Source of the DNA: Prionace glauca
Lineage: Eukaryota > Chordata > Chondrichthyes > Carcharhiniformes > Carcharhinidae
Direction: 5' to 3'
NCBI GenBank assembly: GCA_037974335.1
Contig: CM075728.1
Location: forward strand, 112,711,476-112,775,475
DNA: 64,000 nucleotides
The notes beneath the pieces were generated by a model. That model did no database searches, had not been told where the DNA came from, and worked only from the letters and a program-made list of their open reading frames with translations. Shown here piece after piece: positions 11,646 through 23,776 of the stretch; within the stretch, counting starts at the first letter, position 1, and each line of letters opens with the position of its first letter. The position numbers and the translations under genes were made by a program.

Positions 11646-12214
11646 CAACTGGCAGTGGAGCTAGTGTATCCAGGCAGTGACTTTAGTGGGCTGAACGATC
11701 ATTTCCGTGCTGTGATATTGTATGATTTCACAAAGCCTCCCCTTTGTCTTGAGCAGCAATAACATGCTATTGTATTTTTGCCTCCCTGCCTGTACATTTT
11801 GCATCAACTTCATTGAGAATTCCCTTGATGGCCTCTCCCTCCCAGTTCTGCAATCTCTCCCAGAATACAACCCTCCAACAATATTTGCAATCCTCCAGTC
11901 TGGATGCTTCTGCATTTCCAACTTTAATTACTCGATCAAAGACATCCAAACATACCTTCATTCCTAAAACTCTTGTAGCTCACCTTGCCTCTCCATATGA
12001 TAACCTGAGTGAGACAGTTAACACCACATTTAGCTGGAAGAGTTTTCTATTTCACATTATCAGTTTAGAAAGCAAACAGTGCCCTTTGCTGACCAAAGCT
12101 AATGCTCAGCGAGAAATCTTAAGCTAAGAGCTTTATTCCCTCCAAGTCACCATAACTTCACCAGCAAAGTGTGCATCAAACCTGATGCTCATTTTCACAA
12201 GGAGGAGTTGAAGT
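11646..12214. other. Intergenic, no gene seen
   Basis: The open frames on both strands overlap each other and carry no recognisable motif. One of them (+, 104 aa) is serine-rich and looks random. Confidence 0.35.
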
Positions 12215-12440
12215 GAATAGAATAGTGACGTTTAAGGGGAAACCAGATAAGCGCAAGAAGGTTTTGGGATTCCCCTTTATGTTGGCTGCCAGACTTTCTC
12301 TAATATGTTTTTTCACTTCCTCTTTGAATATTCTGTATTCCTCTTGGATTTCAGTTTTATTTTCTACCTGACATCTGTCATAAGCACATTTTTCTTTCTT
12401 TATCTTAATTTGTATTCCCCTTTTCACCCGGGGAGCTCTG
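12215..12440 (-). mobile_element. CR1 linker-region fragment
   Basis: The minus-strand peptide contains EVKKHIRESLAANIKGNPKT, the diverged equivalent of the CR1 segment between endonuclease and RT (compare 'NPKAFYSYIRGK' in the copy at 1255-3870). It is short and isolated. Confidence 0.5.
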
Positions 12441-14004
12441 AATCTTTTTCTGCACCTTTCCCTTTTGTGAGAATATATTTGACTGTGCCCGAACCATTTC
12501 TGTTTTGAAGGTATTTCATTGTTCAGTTACAGTTTATCCTTCCAACCTATTGTTTTACATACACAGGCCAGCTCCAATCTTGCCCCACTGAAGTCAGTTC
12601 TCCCCCAGCGAAGAACATAATGTTGGGTAGACATGTGTCTAACGCTACCAACCAAAAATCTGATGAGCAATTCAGTTCCACACTGTGACTCTATAAACCA
12701 TAGCAAGAAAATACATGTTTGGCACTCTTATTGATGAGCTGGTGAGAGTCTATGGGGTCCATAGTGATCTTGTCCACAAGCAGCTTTGTCGCGATAAAGG
12801 TCTAACATTACAATCAGCTATCACCATTTGTGTGTTAGCAGCAGTCAGAAAGAAGCAAAGAATTAAGGCAGGAAAGCAAAGTTTTCGCAGTATAAGTCTG
12901 GGTGTGCCCCAGTTAACTGCAGTGGCTATCACTCACAGAACTATTTGTCTGGTATTTGGTAAATGCTGTAACAAGTATGGCAAATGGAACCACTTTGCCA
13001 AATGATTTAAACCACAGCAGCCTACCAACGCCACCAGCCACACCACAGTCGGTCACTCCTCCAGAGCACAAGCAAGGAAGACGAATTGGAGCTCAATCTG
13101 AGCAATCAAACCACTGAGCCTCCAACAACACTCTATTGTGAGCCTCAACACCATCACTAAGAAGGGTAAAATTTTCACCATGTTAAACATTGCCAGCAGC
13201 ATTGCAAAACTAAAAAATCAGCACTGGGGTAAAGTGAAATATACTACCCCGGCAGTTGCTGCAGGAAATAGACCCATTTATATTCCAGACCCCAATACCC
13301 AATTGGGCCTTGAGACATATGGTACACAAATCATCCACAAGGCTGTAGCTACTCTCCAATGTATGCAGGGCAGCTTCTAGTTTCATATTGTCAACCAAAA
13401 CATAAGACCACTGATAGGTCTTCAGGGCAGCATCACACTAGGGCTAAACCACTTTGGCACAGTACCAGTCTCACAAGTGATTGAATATAAAAGTCTATTT
13501 AACTGCAATGTCATTGGGATGTTATCTGTAATATACCATAGGAGGCTAGATGACTTGCTAGATCCAGCAGTCTATGAGGAGGTCCCCTAGTTATGAAGCC
13601 AAAGGTAGTCGACCGGCTGGACCAGATGACAACACTCATTGTCATAGTCCAAATCGATGTGGCCGCAGAATGGCTCTCGGCAATGGTGCTTGCAATAAAG
13701 AAAGATGGCACGTCAGAATGAGCATTGACCCAGTCGCCCTGAATACGGCACTGCTCAGAATGCATCGCTTTATGAAAAACTGGACAGGTCAAAGCTGATG
13801 TGCCAAATGCCAAGGTTTTCAGTGTCTTGGATGTGAAATGCAGATTCTGGCAAATCCCACTGAATGAAGAATCCACAAAACTTACTACATTCTTGATTCA
13901 ACAGGCAGATACCATTTTCCCCGCATGTCCGATAGGATCTCCATCTCACTCCATTGAGGTTTCCCAATAGTATATGGATCAGCTCTTTGCAGAACAACCC
14001 TGCA

Positions 14005-14265
14005 AAGGCAGGGAGGCATAATGGCACAATGTTTAGCATTGTTGCCAGGGACCCAGTTTCGATTCCCAGCTGGATCACTTTCTGTGTGGAATCTGCACGT
14101 TCTGCAGGTGCATGAGTGTTCTCCGGGTGCTCCAGTTTCCTTCCACATTCCAAAAGATATGCAGTAATACCCAAAACAAGCACCAGAGTGTGGCATCTAG
14201 AGGATTTTCACAGTAACTTCATTGCCATTTTAATGTAAACCTACTTGTGACACTAAAAACTCATC
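14005..14265 (+). repeat. tRNA-derived SINE, diverged
   Basis: The head reads ggcataatggcacaatgttt then a B-box-like 'gtttcgattcccagctgg'; the body has tgtgtggaatctgcacgttc, and the tail 'gccattttaatgtaaacctacttgtgacactaa'. It lies inside the LTR-element fossil and is older than its neighbour at 14352. Confidence 0.75.
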
Positions 14266-14351
14266 CTCAATGACATCCTGGTCTGGGGTCGCAAAATGCA
14301 AGAACACAATACATGTCTTTGTTTAGTCCTCAACAGAATTAGGATTCTAGG

Positions 14352-14701
14352 GTGGCATGGTAGCACAGTGGTTAGCATTGCAGCTTCACAGCCTCAGGGA
14401 CCTGAGTTCCACTCCTGGCTTGGGTCACTGCCTGTGTGGAGTTTGCACATTCTCCTCATGTCTGCGTGTGGGTTTTCTCCAGATGCTCCGGTATCCTCCC
14501 ACAGCCCAAAGATATGCGGGTTAGGTTGATTGGCTATGCTAAAATTGCCCCTTAGTGTCCTGAGATGCATAGGTTAGAGGGGTTAGTGGGTAAAATATGT
14601 AGTCATACGGGGGTAGGGCCTGGGTGGGATTGTGGTTGGCGCACTCGATGGGCCGAATTGCCCCTTTCTGTATTGTAGGGTTTCTATGATTCTATTTCTA
14701 C
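14352..14701 (+). repeat. tRNA-derived SINE with target-site duplication
   Basis: The A box (tggtagcacagtggttagca) and B box (gagttccactcctggc) are recognisable. The body carries tgtgtggagtttgcacattc, and the 3' part ends with 'gggtttctatgattctatttctacgattct'. A 9-bp direct repeat, gattctagg, flanks it at 14343-14351 and 14702-14710. The tail itself contains gattct, so the duplication could be partly coincidental. Confidence 0.85.
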
Positions 14702-15000
14702 GATTCTAGGATCATACAGTTAAAGCTCAACCATGCTAAATGCAGATTCAGGATCAACCAGGTACCTTTAATGGATCACTTACTCATAGCTGACACATTG
14801 AAGCTGTCGCATATGGACAAGCACATTGAGGTCATTACAGAATTGCTGCACAATGAGCCCCATGAGGTTGGCCTGTTGGAGTATGAGCTCCCTGATTGAG
14901 GTAATGAATGCCTCCCCAGTCAGGGATTCTCACTTGAATATATTTTGAGGAGTGTCAAGTCTACCTACACACTGGATTCTAACTTTGTACCTGACACACA

Positions 15001-15739
15001 GGTACAAATAAGTTTGGAAATAAGTTTATAAATAAAGGGAATCTGGTGAAGGGACACTGGCCTCTGAGGAGTTATTTCAGTTTCCTTCATTTGGTGAATT
15101 ATCTTTTCAAGTTCATTCCTTGTATAGCCAGATGGCTAACAGCAAAACATGATGAGAAAAGTAGCCAATCTTATAAAACACAAGTAAAACAGTTTATTTT
15201 TGCAAGCAAGTGTGATAAGATGTGCTCAACGAAAAGAACAAGACAAGCAGTTGCGGATTGTTTTTTGCAAGCTAGCATTGAAGAAAATGGGTAACAGGCC
15301 ATCCATATATGTGGCAAAAGAACTTTCTCAATGCTGGATAAAAGGAAGAGGTTAGTGGACACAGCCCTGCAGGAACCACCATTGTGTCAGGAGAACCTGT
15401 AGGTCTGAGACTCAGAAGATAACCCACCATGTGAGAGTGATCAACTCATCTTGCGAATAGTAACATTAAATCCAAGCCATGAGCCTTGTAATTTATTGAA
15501 ACAAATAAATAATCAGTATTCTAACAAGTGGAACAAGGAGCAGTTCAGTGTTTATCAAATGTTTTAAAAAAGAAAATAAGTGAAGTAACAAATATTTTAA
15601 CAAGTGCCATGTTAATGTAAACCTACTTGTGATACTAATTTAAAAAATTTTAAACTCATCCTCAATGACATCCTGGGCTGGGGTCATAAAATGCACAAAA
15701 GAATATTTTATATGAAATATCTTTTGTAAAATATTTTGT
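15001..15739. other. Mostly unrecognised; contains a duplicated repeat junction
   Basis: Bases 15611-15696 duplicate the SINE-tail/fossil junction of 14228-14303. The rest is AT-rich. The 82-aa frame at 15046 has no recognised domain. Confidence 0.4.
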
Positions 15740-16122
15740 GTAAATATCTTGTGTAAGCCAGCCTCCCATCCACTGACTCTGTCTACACTTGCCGCTGCCT
15801 TGACAAAGCAGCCTGCATAATTAAGGACTCCACACATTCTCTCTTCCACCTTCTTCTATCAGGAAAAAGTTACATAAGTCTGAGATCATGTACCAACCAA
15901 CTCAAGAAGAGCTTCTTCCCTGCTGCTGTCAGACTTTTGAATGGACTTACCTTGCATCAAGTTGAACTTTCTCTATACCTTAGCTGTGACTGTAACATTA
16001 CATTCTACACTCTCTCGTTTCCTTCTCTATCAACAGTATGTTTTGTCTGTATACCGCGCAAGAAACAATACTTTTCACTGTATGTTAATACATGTAACAA
16101 TAATAAATCAAATCAAATTTTA
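15740..16122 (+). mobile_element. L2-clade LINE 3' end
   Basis: Translation gives pieces of the L2 C-terminus: CRCLDKAA-like, IIKDSTH-like, LLSGKSYISLRS and FFPAAVRLLN-like text. A 3' UTR with tgtctgtataccgcgcaaga follows, then the tail 'catgtaacaataataaatcaaatcaaat', an L2-type AT-rich short-repeat end. It is the same clade as the antisense copy at 35432-35985. Confidence 0.75.
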
Positions 16123-16232
16123 AAAAAAGTCCCTTTGTCCACATTTCTGGACACCCTTGGGTGGGCGCAGTTAAGTGATTATCTTAAGGTCATACCGTAC
16201 TCGAATCTCAGACAGCGAAAGTAGTAGGCTAG

Positions 16233-16533
16233 TCAATAATAAAGTTTAAGTTTAAAGTTTATTTATTAGTGTCACAAGTAGGCTTACATTAACACTGCAA
16301 TTAAGTTACTGAGAAAATCCTCTTGTCACCACACTTTGGTGCCTGTTCAAGTACCACTCAGGGAGAATTTAGCATGGTCAATGCAGCTAACTAGCGCCTT
16401 TTTAGACTGTGGGAGAAAACTGGGACACCTGGAGGAAACCCACACAGGCATGGGAGAACGTGCAGACTCTGCACAGCCCCAAGCTGGGAAATGAACCTGG
16501 GTCCTTGGTGCTGTGAGGCAACAGTGCTAAGAA
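16233..16533 (-). repeat. tRNA-derived SINE, antisense
   Basis: It begins with the reversed 3' tail (aaagtttatttattagtgtc, acaagtaggcttacattaac) and runs back through gggagaatttagcatggtca to the reversed B box (gggaaatgaacctgggtcc) and A-box region at about 16533. Confidence 0.85.
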
Positions 16534-17164
16534 GAATTCTGTGCATCTCCACTGCATTGACTTGGAACAGGAATTTAGCGAGGGAAGGCTTTTACTCATG
16601 GTTTAAGAGGCTACCTCACCTGTCGCAGTATGGAATCATGGGACTCCAACTTTACTTACCACCCACGCCTTTGGCTAAGTCGAAAAGGCCTGTGACAATG
16701 CTGCAAAAACAAGTATGGATTCCAATAGACATCCTGCTGCACAGTAAAAGTGTTCAGGCCTTTACCAGAAATCCCAGAAAAGTGAAAAAAAAACTAAGAA
16801 AGCCCTGCGCTTATCTTGCACTTACAGCAAGCAAGAAGTATATGTGGTGCAGGTCGCCACAGCTAATATAGGACAGTTGGAAACAACTACCCCTTCCCAC
16901 CTCTCCTATGTGATAAGGGTGTGTGAGGATAGCCATGGCATCTGTACCTGTCATGATGCATAACATTTACTCCAAGTTTGTTTGAGAAAAGCATGCTTTC
17001 AAGTAAATTCATTGTTGAAGCAGGGTATTATGCACAAGCATCATAGATTCAAAGAATTCATTTTGAGATGACACTGTGCTACTTCGATATATTTAATGTT
17101 TGAAGTGGGCCTGCTTTAAGAGGAGGTGCTTTGTTACAAAAGTCGATTTGTTTGGAAAGATTAA
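16534..17164. other. Unassigned; possibly distal remnants of the LTR-element fossil
   Basis: A 126-aa frame covers 16491-16871 but begins inside the SINE. Some text at 16620-16760 resembles pol-distal sequence of such elements. The assignment is weak and no gene is called. Confidence 0.25.
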
Positions 17165-17300
17165 CGGTGGCACGGTGGCACAGTGATTAGCACTGCTGTT
17201 TCACAGCGCCAGGGACCCAGGTGCAATTCCTGGCTTGGATCACCACTGTTTGTGTGGATGAAGTCTGCAAGTTCTCACCGAGTCTGCCTGGGTTTCCTTT
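17165..17300 (+). repeat. tRNA-derived SINE, 5' part only
   Basis: It shows the A box (cggtggcacagtgattagca) and B box (caggtgcaattcctggc), then stops soon after the tRNA-related head and the first part of the body. Confidence 0.75.
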
Positions 17301-17539
17301 GGGAAATTGAAAAATATAATTGATATTTAGAGAGATTCTAAGAAAACAATAAAAAATACACAGTCTGGGTGTTTTCTGTAGAAATAAGAACAAAGTTTCT
17401 TTTGCAGACGAAATAAACATTAACAGAAATTGTTACAGCTGGCCTGACAGTTACTTTGAATTCCTTGAATTTGATACAATTCTAAGATATCAAAAGTATG
17501 CAGCAGCTCAATGCAGACCTGTGAACCACTCTCCATCAG

Positions 17540-17682
17540 GGATCCCTCATCTTCCCTTCAATATTCCCATTCATCATTATGGTGGTGAAGGGGATGAGAA
17601 CTCCCCACTCACCTAACGAAGGAACAGTGTTCCGAAAGCTAGTGGTGTTTACTACCAAATAAACCTATTGGATTTTTGAAAA
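17540..17682 (+). repeat. Foldback-family 3' fragment
   Basis: The phrase cactcacctaacgaaggaac, then aaagctagtggtgtttacta, then 'ccaaataaacctattgga' matches the 3' part of the copies at 34174-34315 and 42410-42585. Confidence 0.55.
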
Positions 17683-18754
17683 AAAGATAAAGAACAAGCA
17701 AGCAAAACATGTTCCTGCCTGGAATCAAACAGAAATGCTTGACTTCTAAGCTAGCGTGACTGATCAAAGAAATTCAAGATGAAAGAGAATTTAAGGTAGG
17801 ACAGAGGCTGGGGGACAAATGGTCGGTCCCTTAGAGCAGCAGGGTGATGTTGGCAATTTTGAAAGGTGAATTAAAAGTGTCTGCAAATAAATGGTTCAGG
17901 TTTGGATAGGGAAATGATTAAAACAGCAAGAAGCCAGCCTCATAGATGACCTTGGAGATGGGCAGACAGAAAGTTAGGGGTAGTCAGGAGCACAGTGGGT
18001 GGGGGTGAGGGTTATGGATGTTGAAGAGAAAGGGGAAGACAAGATAACTACACAATGTTTAATAGACGATCTTTTCACAGTTAGGAATGATGTAGTGAGG
18101 GAAACATGTTTCAAAATGCAGTGCAATATAAAAAGACTTCTCCACATGATTAATGTGAAAGCAATAAAGCTATGCTTTTCAACTATGTGTGTTTTGGGAA
18201 AGTTTGAAGAGTTAGTTTTGATCAAGAGTTCTCCTGTTGCCTTCCAGGTTGTGTCTGTAAATCCAAGAGACACAAACACCAAAGATGGAGCAGTGATACC
18301 TATTTCAGTATCATCATTAACATGTCATTTGATAACCAGATTATTTCAACTGAGATTTATCTACACAATTCAAAACTATTTGGATAAGGAAAAAAATGAA
18401 TAATTCTTTAATTCACTATGTTAAGATTTTGAAACATCTTAGAATAAAATCCCATTGTAAAGGAAGTACATTCTATATTTTGGAATTTTTTGGAAGTGCA
18501 TACCAAACGGGAGCATGTGGCAATTTTTTCCTGTTTGTCATACGGTAAGATGCCTCACTCATAACATGCTTTCTCATCCTCAATCACTCTTCCTCCATTT
18601 CCACCATATCGTCTTCTTCACTGTTCAGGTCACAAATCTTCTCCAGTTGCGGTGTTAATAAAAAGAGGAAGCAGCTTAAAATTGAACTTTTCATTTTGCC
18701 ACTCATTTAACTGGACATCAGCAAAGCCAATACCCTTCAGCAGAAGCTGATAAA
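17683..18754. other. No gene supported
   Basis: A 134-aa frame lies at 17999-18403 (+). It has no domain I recognise, no splice or polyadenylation context and no conserved-looking motif. The rest is AT-rich non-coding sequence. Confidence 0.35.
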
Positions 18755-19055
18755 GTAAAGTGGTTTATTTATTAGTCACAAGTAGGCTTACATTCACACT
18801 GCAATGAAGTTACTGTGAAAATCTCCTAGTTGCCACACTCCAGCACCTGTTTGGGGACATCAAGGGAGAATTTAGCATAGTAAATGCACCTAACTTGCAC
18901 ATCTTTGGACTGTGGGAGGAAACTAGAGCATCTGAATGAAACTCATGCAGACACAGGGAGAACATACAAACTCGACACAGAAAAAGAGTCAAGCCAGGAA
19001 TTGAATCTGGATCCCTGGCACTGTGAAGCAGCAATGCTAACCACTGTGCCATCAT
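18755..19055 (-). repeat. tRNA-derived SINE, antisense
   Basis: The reversed tail (gtttatttattagtcacaag), body (gggagaatttagcatagtaa) and reversed B/A boxes (caggaattgaatctggatcc, 'gctaaccactgtgcca') are all visible. Confidence 0.85.
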
Positions 19056-19204
19056 TTTGTATCACAAAAATTTGTTGTTAACTATTTTGAAACTGAAAGA
19101 ACTTATCAGGCATTCTGAACTTCCCTTTTCTATATTCTTGCATTCACTGAAATATTAAAAGAGAGCTGGATAGACATGCAAAACATTAGCAGACAGGGTG
19201 CCAT

Positions 19205-20525
19205 AGAGTCAAAGGTTTACAGCATGGAAATAGGCTCTTTGGCCCAACTTGTCCATGCCTCCTTTTTTTTAAACCCCTAAGATAATCCCAATTGTCCACA
19301 TTTGGCCCATATCCCTTCTATACCCATCATACACATGTAACTATCTAAATGCTTTTTAAAAGATATAACTGTACCCACCTCTTCTACTACCTCTGGCAGC
19401 TTGTTCCAGACTCTCACCACTCTCTGTGTGAAAAAACTGCCTCTCTGGATGCTTTTATATCTCTCTCCTCTCACCTTAAATCCATGCCCTCCAGATTTAG
19501 ACTCCCCTACCTTTGGGAAAAGATATTGCCCGTCTACCTTGTCTATGCCCCTCTTTATTTTATAGACCTTTAAAAGGTCACCTCTCAGCCTCTACATTCC
19601 AGAGAAAAAAGTCCTAGTCCATCCAGCCTTTCCTCATAACTCAATCCATCAAGTCCCAGCAGCCTCCTAGTAAATCCTCTCTGCACCCTTTCTAATTTAG
19701 TAATATCTTTTCTCTAATAGGGTGACCAGAATCACATACAGTATTCCAAGTGTGGCCTCACCAATGTCTTGTACAACTTCAACAAGATATTCCCACTCCT
19801 GTATTCAACGTTCTGACCGATGAAACCAAGCATGCTGAATGCCTCCTTCACCACTCTGTCCACGTGTGACTCCACTTTCAATGAGCTATGAACCTGGACC
19901 CCTAGACCTCTTTGTTCTGTAACTCTCCCCAAAGCCCTCCCATTAATTGAGTAAGTCCTGCCCTGGTTCAAGCTACCAAAATGCATCACCTCGCATTTGT
20001 CTAAATTAAACTCCACCTCCCACTCATCAACCCACTGGCCCAATTGATCAAGATCTCATTGCAATTGGAGATAACTGTCTTCACTGTCCACTTGCCACCA
20101 ATCTTGATGTTGTCTGCAAACTTACTAACCATGCCTCCTATATTCTCATCCAAATCATTAATATAAATGACAAATAACAGTGGGCCCAGCACTGATCCCT
20201 AAGGCACACCACTGGTCATAGGCCTCCAATTTGAAAAACAACTCTCTACAACCAGATACCTCACCCTGGATCCCATGAGATTTAAGTTTATGCAACAACC
20301 TACCATGTGATATCTTATCAAAGGCCTTGCTAAAGACCATGTGGACAACATCAACTGCACTGGCCTCATCTACTTCTTGGCTACCCTTTCAAAAAACTCA
20401 ATTAGATTTGTGAGAGATGATTTTCCATTCACAAAACCATGCTGACTGTCCCTAATCAGTCCTTGCATCTCTAAATGCCTGTCGATCCTGTCACTCAAAA
20501 TACTTTCCAACAATTTGTGGTGCGG
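19205..20525 (-). mobile_element. CR1-type LINE, degenerate, RT 3' half
   Basis: Minus-strand pieces in order: FSKAFDKISHGRLLHKLKSH (about 20340), LGPLLFVIYINDLDENIGG with FAD (about 20190), CEVMHFGSLNQGR, KLYKTLVRPHLEYC (about 19740), and FFTQRVVRVWNKLPEVVEEV (about 19430). The 3' tail near 19205-19260 has ggcccaacttgtccatgcc. It is broken in several places. Confidence 0.85.
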
Positions 20526-21399
20526 CAAGTTTGAAAATGTACTATTTTTAATACACTGATCAAATTAAATTCCTCTCTGTACTACTTTCATACATTTGCT
20601 AGTTAGGTTAACAAATACTTAGAATAGCAGAGGCAGAGATCCAATACAACTATTAATAAAGCACAAAGAGGTGTGAGAATGAATACATCTCTAGGATTTC
20701 AATTTTTTAATGATATGGAAAGTTTCCACATATTTTGAAATAATATTCACTTTTAAAGTTTAACTTCTATTTTAATTGAGACATAATCATTTATTTTACT
20801 ACTTGAAAATTTAAATGAAAATGAAAGGCATAGAGCGCTTTTAACTTCCTAATTTGTTTGCAAATACTTCGGTATGATTGACTGTTTCCCCACCTGCTGA
20901 CATCACTACTACTACAAGCCAGGGAATCCCCTCGATACCTGATTCAAATTGCCACCAGAAGGGGAAATTCTGAGGGGATTTCTTGGCATTAGAGATCGTT
21001 AGAAATTTGAGGTCAGCAATGAGTTCATCGCTGACTGCAAAATCCAGCCCAATTATTTTATTACGGGAGTGAGGCAGCTTCAACGTTGTTCTGTTGAGGA
21101 CTGTGCATCACCTCCCTGAAACTGGGCTTCAGCAAGGGGATCTGGATATCAAAGAATTGAATTAGCAAGTAAAAAATAAATACCAAGCCTAGTATTGTAG
21201 AAAGTTATAAAACTATGAAAACTTTAATTAGAAGTTACTTATATCAATTATGTTTCTGTTAAATCAGGTGAATGTAATAATGTTTCTACAGCAGCAACCA
21301 CAATGAGAAACACCACATAATTATTGTTTATACGTGACTTATTATTAAATCTTTCTATAAATTTATATTATTGCCCTCAGTGATACTGCTCAACTGAAG
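20526..21399. other. AT-rich, no gene seen
   Basis: Low-complexity AT-rich text. The 80-aa minus frame at 20841 has no recognisable motif. Confidence 0.35.
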
Positions 21400-21618
21400 G
21401 TAAATTCACCATAGTCCCAGGTGACCTTAGGATGCTCTGCGAAAGGGAGAGGTGGTGATTTAACATGACGGTCACCACACCTCAGGCTAGGGTCAGGTTG
21501 AGAAGGCAGGGCTTTCATGAATAACCTCAGCCAGTATGGGAATTAAACCCACACTATTGGCATCATTCCTCAACACAAACCAGCCATTCATCCTACTGAG
21601 CTAAGTGCCGCTCAGCTA
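21400..21618 (-). repeat. Second SINE family (tRNA-derived), antisense
   Basis: Reversed, it reads 'cacttagctcagtagg...' (A box) and gggtttaattcccatactgg (B box), then the body 'gccttctcaacctgacccta' and 'taaatcaccacctctccc'. The copy at 54990-55260 is its sense-strand relative. Confidence 0.7.
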
Positions 21619-22488
21619 AGATTGATGCAACAATATTTGCAAAATTGGGCAAATGTCATGTGATTAAACAATGCATGATCAAATGCTGTGTAGTTATTTG
21701 CCAACTCAGAATTGGTAACACTAAGTTCAATTGATTAATTTTGAATCTGGCTTATTTTTCAATTAGTATTGCTGTTGGAAGAATTACATCAGCAGCAGGT
21801 TCAACAATCAGCATTTATAAAAGCAAATAGGAGGCATTGACTCAGTGCAATGTGGTCACTTACTGTTGGTCCTATCGAGGAAGACAGTACGGTCACCTTG
21901 CCGTCAAGAAGATATTCGTGAAGGATGATATTCAAAGTCGAAAAGTTCAAGTTTCTATGTATATAGGGGAGTGAAGGACTCTCCGTCTCTACTGTGTATC
22001 TGGGGTGTTCTTCCAAAACATTGTCTGATCATTTTGCAGCTGGACTGAATGATATGCTTAAGCCCTGCCCCACCCAGAACCAGTGCGCAACTCACCATTC
22101 ACCAAAAAAGTAACTAAATGTGGGACGCTTGCAGTCCGGATTGTGTTATACAGCCTAGCGCAGGTCACTTTGGTTTTCTCTTCCTTATGACTCTTAGTCA
22201 TTTTTGGAAAATTGCAGCCAATATTTTAAGTCCACATGACTGAATATTTCAGATTCTAACATCTGTGGTATTTTGCTTTTACATTTTCTATCAGATTGGC
22301 CACATATGCTCAAGACATGCTGTATCTCTTATCACCATTTAAAGCTTCCTTGAAGAGACTCCTTGTTTGACCAAGCTTGTGAGGATCTGAGCCTCCTTTT
22401 GTGGTTCAGCATCAGGCTTTGTTTCAGAATACTCTTGTGAAGTGTCTTGGGACATATTATTAAGTTAACGTTAAGCTACATAAATAAA
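21619..22488. other. No gene supported
   Basis: A 71-aa minus frame (21801-22016) sits in locally higher-complexity sequence but has no recognisable domain. The rest looks like unique non-coding DNA. Confidence 0.3.
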
Positions 22489-22965
22489 AAAAGTTTAAAA
22501 GTTTATTCATTAATGTCACAAGTGGGCTTACATTTACACTGCAATGTGAAAATCCCCCAGTTGCTATGCTCTGGCACCTGTTTGGGCACAGTAAGAAGTC
22601 TCACAACACCAGGTTTGGGTACACTGGCTACCTGTTGGATAGTAGTCATGATGTGGGTATGCCGGCGTTGGACTGGCGTAAACACAGTAAAAAGTCTGAC
22701 AACACCAGGTTTTAGTCCAACCGATTTATTTGATAATATTTGATATAATTTGAGAATATTATCAAATAAATCGGTTGGACTAAAACCTGGTGTTGTCAGA
22801 CTTTTTACTGTGTTTACCTGTTGGATACACAGAGAACTTAGCACAGCCAATGCATCTAACCAGCATGTCCTTCGGACTGTGGGAGGAAACCAGAGCACCT
22901 GGGAGAAACCCACGCAAACACAGAAAGAACGTGCGGATCCACGGACAGTGACCCAAGCCGGCCAT
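22489..22965 (-). repeat. tRNA-derived SINE, antisense, interrupted by a foldback element
   Basis: The left part (gtttattcattaatgtcaca, 'ttgctatgctctggcacctg') and the right part (tcggactgtgggaggaaacc, 'gggagaaacccacgcaaacac') belong to one SINE. It is split by the element at 22642-22814. A further short fragment of the same foldback family (gtaagaagtctcacaacacc) lies near 22590. Confidence 0.8.
22642..22814. mobile_element. Foldback element with 63-bp perfect inverted arms and 13-bp TSD
   Basis: Arms at 22678-22740 and 22755-22817 are exact reverse complements with a 14-base spacer, so the last bases of the right arm run into the flanking duplication. A 13-bp direct repeat, tacctgttggata, flanks the insert (22629-22641 and 22815-22827). 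A 36-bp leader (about 22642-22677, with atgccggcgttggactggcg) precedes the left arm only. Related single arms occur at 34174-34315 and 42410-42585. Confidence 0.85.
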
Positions 22966-23119
22966 TGAACTGGGCTTAAAATTCATGACGTTGAACATTT
23001 TGTTGCAAATGACATTCCACGCTGGTCTAAAAACAGCTTGTTCTTCATGGGGCACAATTTTAGGATCATCAGTGAATGCTTTTGGAAGTAAACAGATTCC
23101 TCCATAGTCGCTGCGTTCA

Positions 23120-23390
23120 CCCTTGTCACTTTTGATTTTTTTAAAAATTCATTCATTGGGTGTGGGCCAACTTTCATTGCCCATCCCTGAGGACAGTTAA
23201 GATTCACTTTGCTGTGAATCAACGGAGCTGGTAAGGACAGGAGATTCCCTTCCCCTGTGGCTTTTTTACGACAATTGTCTAATATTTATTGAATTCAAAT
23301 TTCCTCATCTGTCATTGTTGGACTTGAACGAGGGAGGGGCTCCCCAGAAGGTCGTCATGGAGTACAATACCACTATGCTACCGCCTCCTC
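23120..23390 (-). repeat. SINE (LINE-tail family), antisense, diverged
   Basis: It reads 'tcattcattgggtgtgggcc', then actttcattgcccatccctg, then the partly lost body and a reversed head near 23330-23390 (gttggacttgaacgagggag, 'ccactatgctaccgcctcc'). It is related to the sense copy at 7207. Confidence 0.6.
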
Positions 23391-23550
23391 ATAAGATCTC
23401 CTTCAGCCGCCTGCAACAACACCCTTATCAACTACTCAAGGATTTCTGGTTCTTCTGATAGCAAACAAATCCTGAAATGTAACAGAAATGAAATGGTCTT
23501 GGTTATGATTAACAGACAAGAAATAGAATTGATTCCATCATGGTGAATAA

Positions 23551-23579
23551 AAGTAGGTAAGAAGTCTCACAACACCAGT
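23551..23579 (+). repeat. Short foldback-family fragment
   Basis: The phrase gtaagaagtctcacaacacc is the conserved arm segment of the foldback family. Only this piece is preserved, about 235 bases upstream of the signal-peptide exon. Confidence 0.45.
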
Positions 23580-23776
23580 CGTTCAGGCCATTTGAGGCTC
23601 TGACCCGCAGGGTTGTTGTGGAATATAGACAATGTTCTGGAGAACCTCAGTTCCTGAAACATCTTTTGTTGCACTGAATATTATTCATCCGTGAAACGCT
23701 GACAATTTATTGTGGAGGCAGGATTGAAATGTTCAAGCGGTATTGGACTGAAACCACGTGAACAGGAAAGGAACAA

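Larger units (their letters stand above)
12700..15000 (+). mobile_element. Ty3/Gypsy-type LTR element fossil, gag to RT remnants
   Basis: Parts run in order on the + strand: a gag-like segment with a zinc-knuckle-like cluster (about 12715-13005), pol remnants (13138-13400), and RT remnants (about 13560-14310 and 14710-14890). Two SINEs are nested in it. It is broken many times and is old. No terminal repeats were identified. More remnants may lie at 16590-17160. Confidence 0.6.

Noticed and set aside
17999-18403. 134-aa + frame as a possible gene
   Set aside because: No recognisable domain, no splice or start context, AT-rich surroundings.
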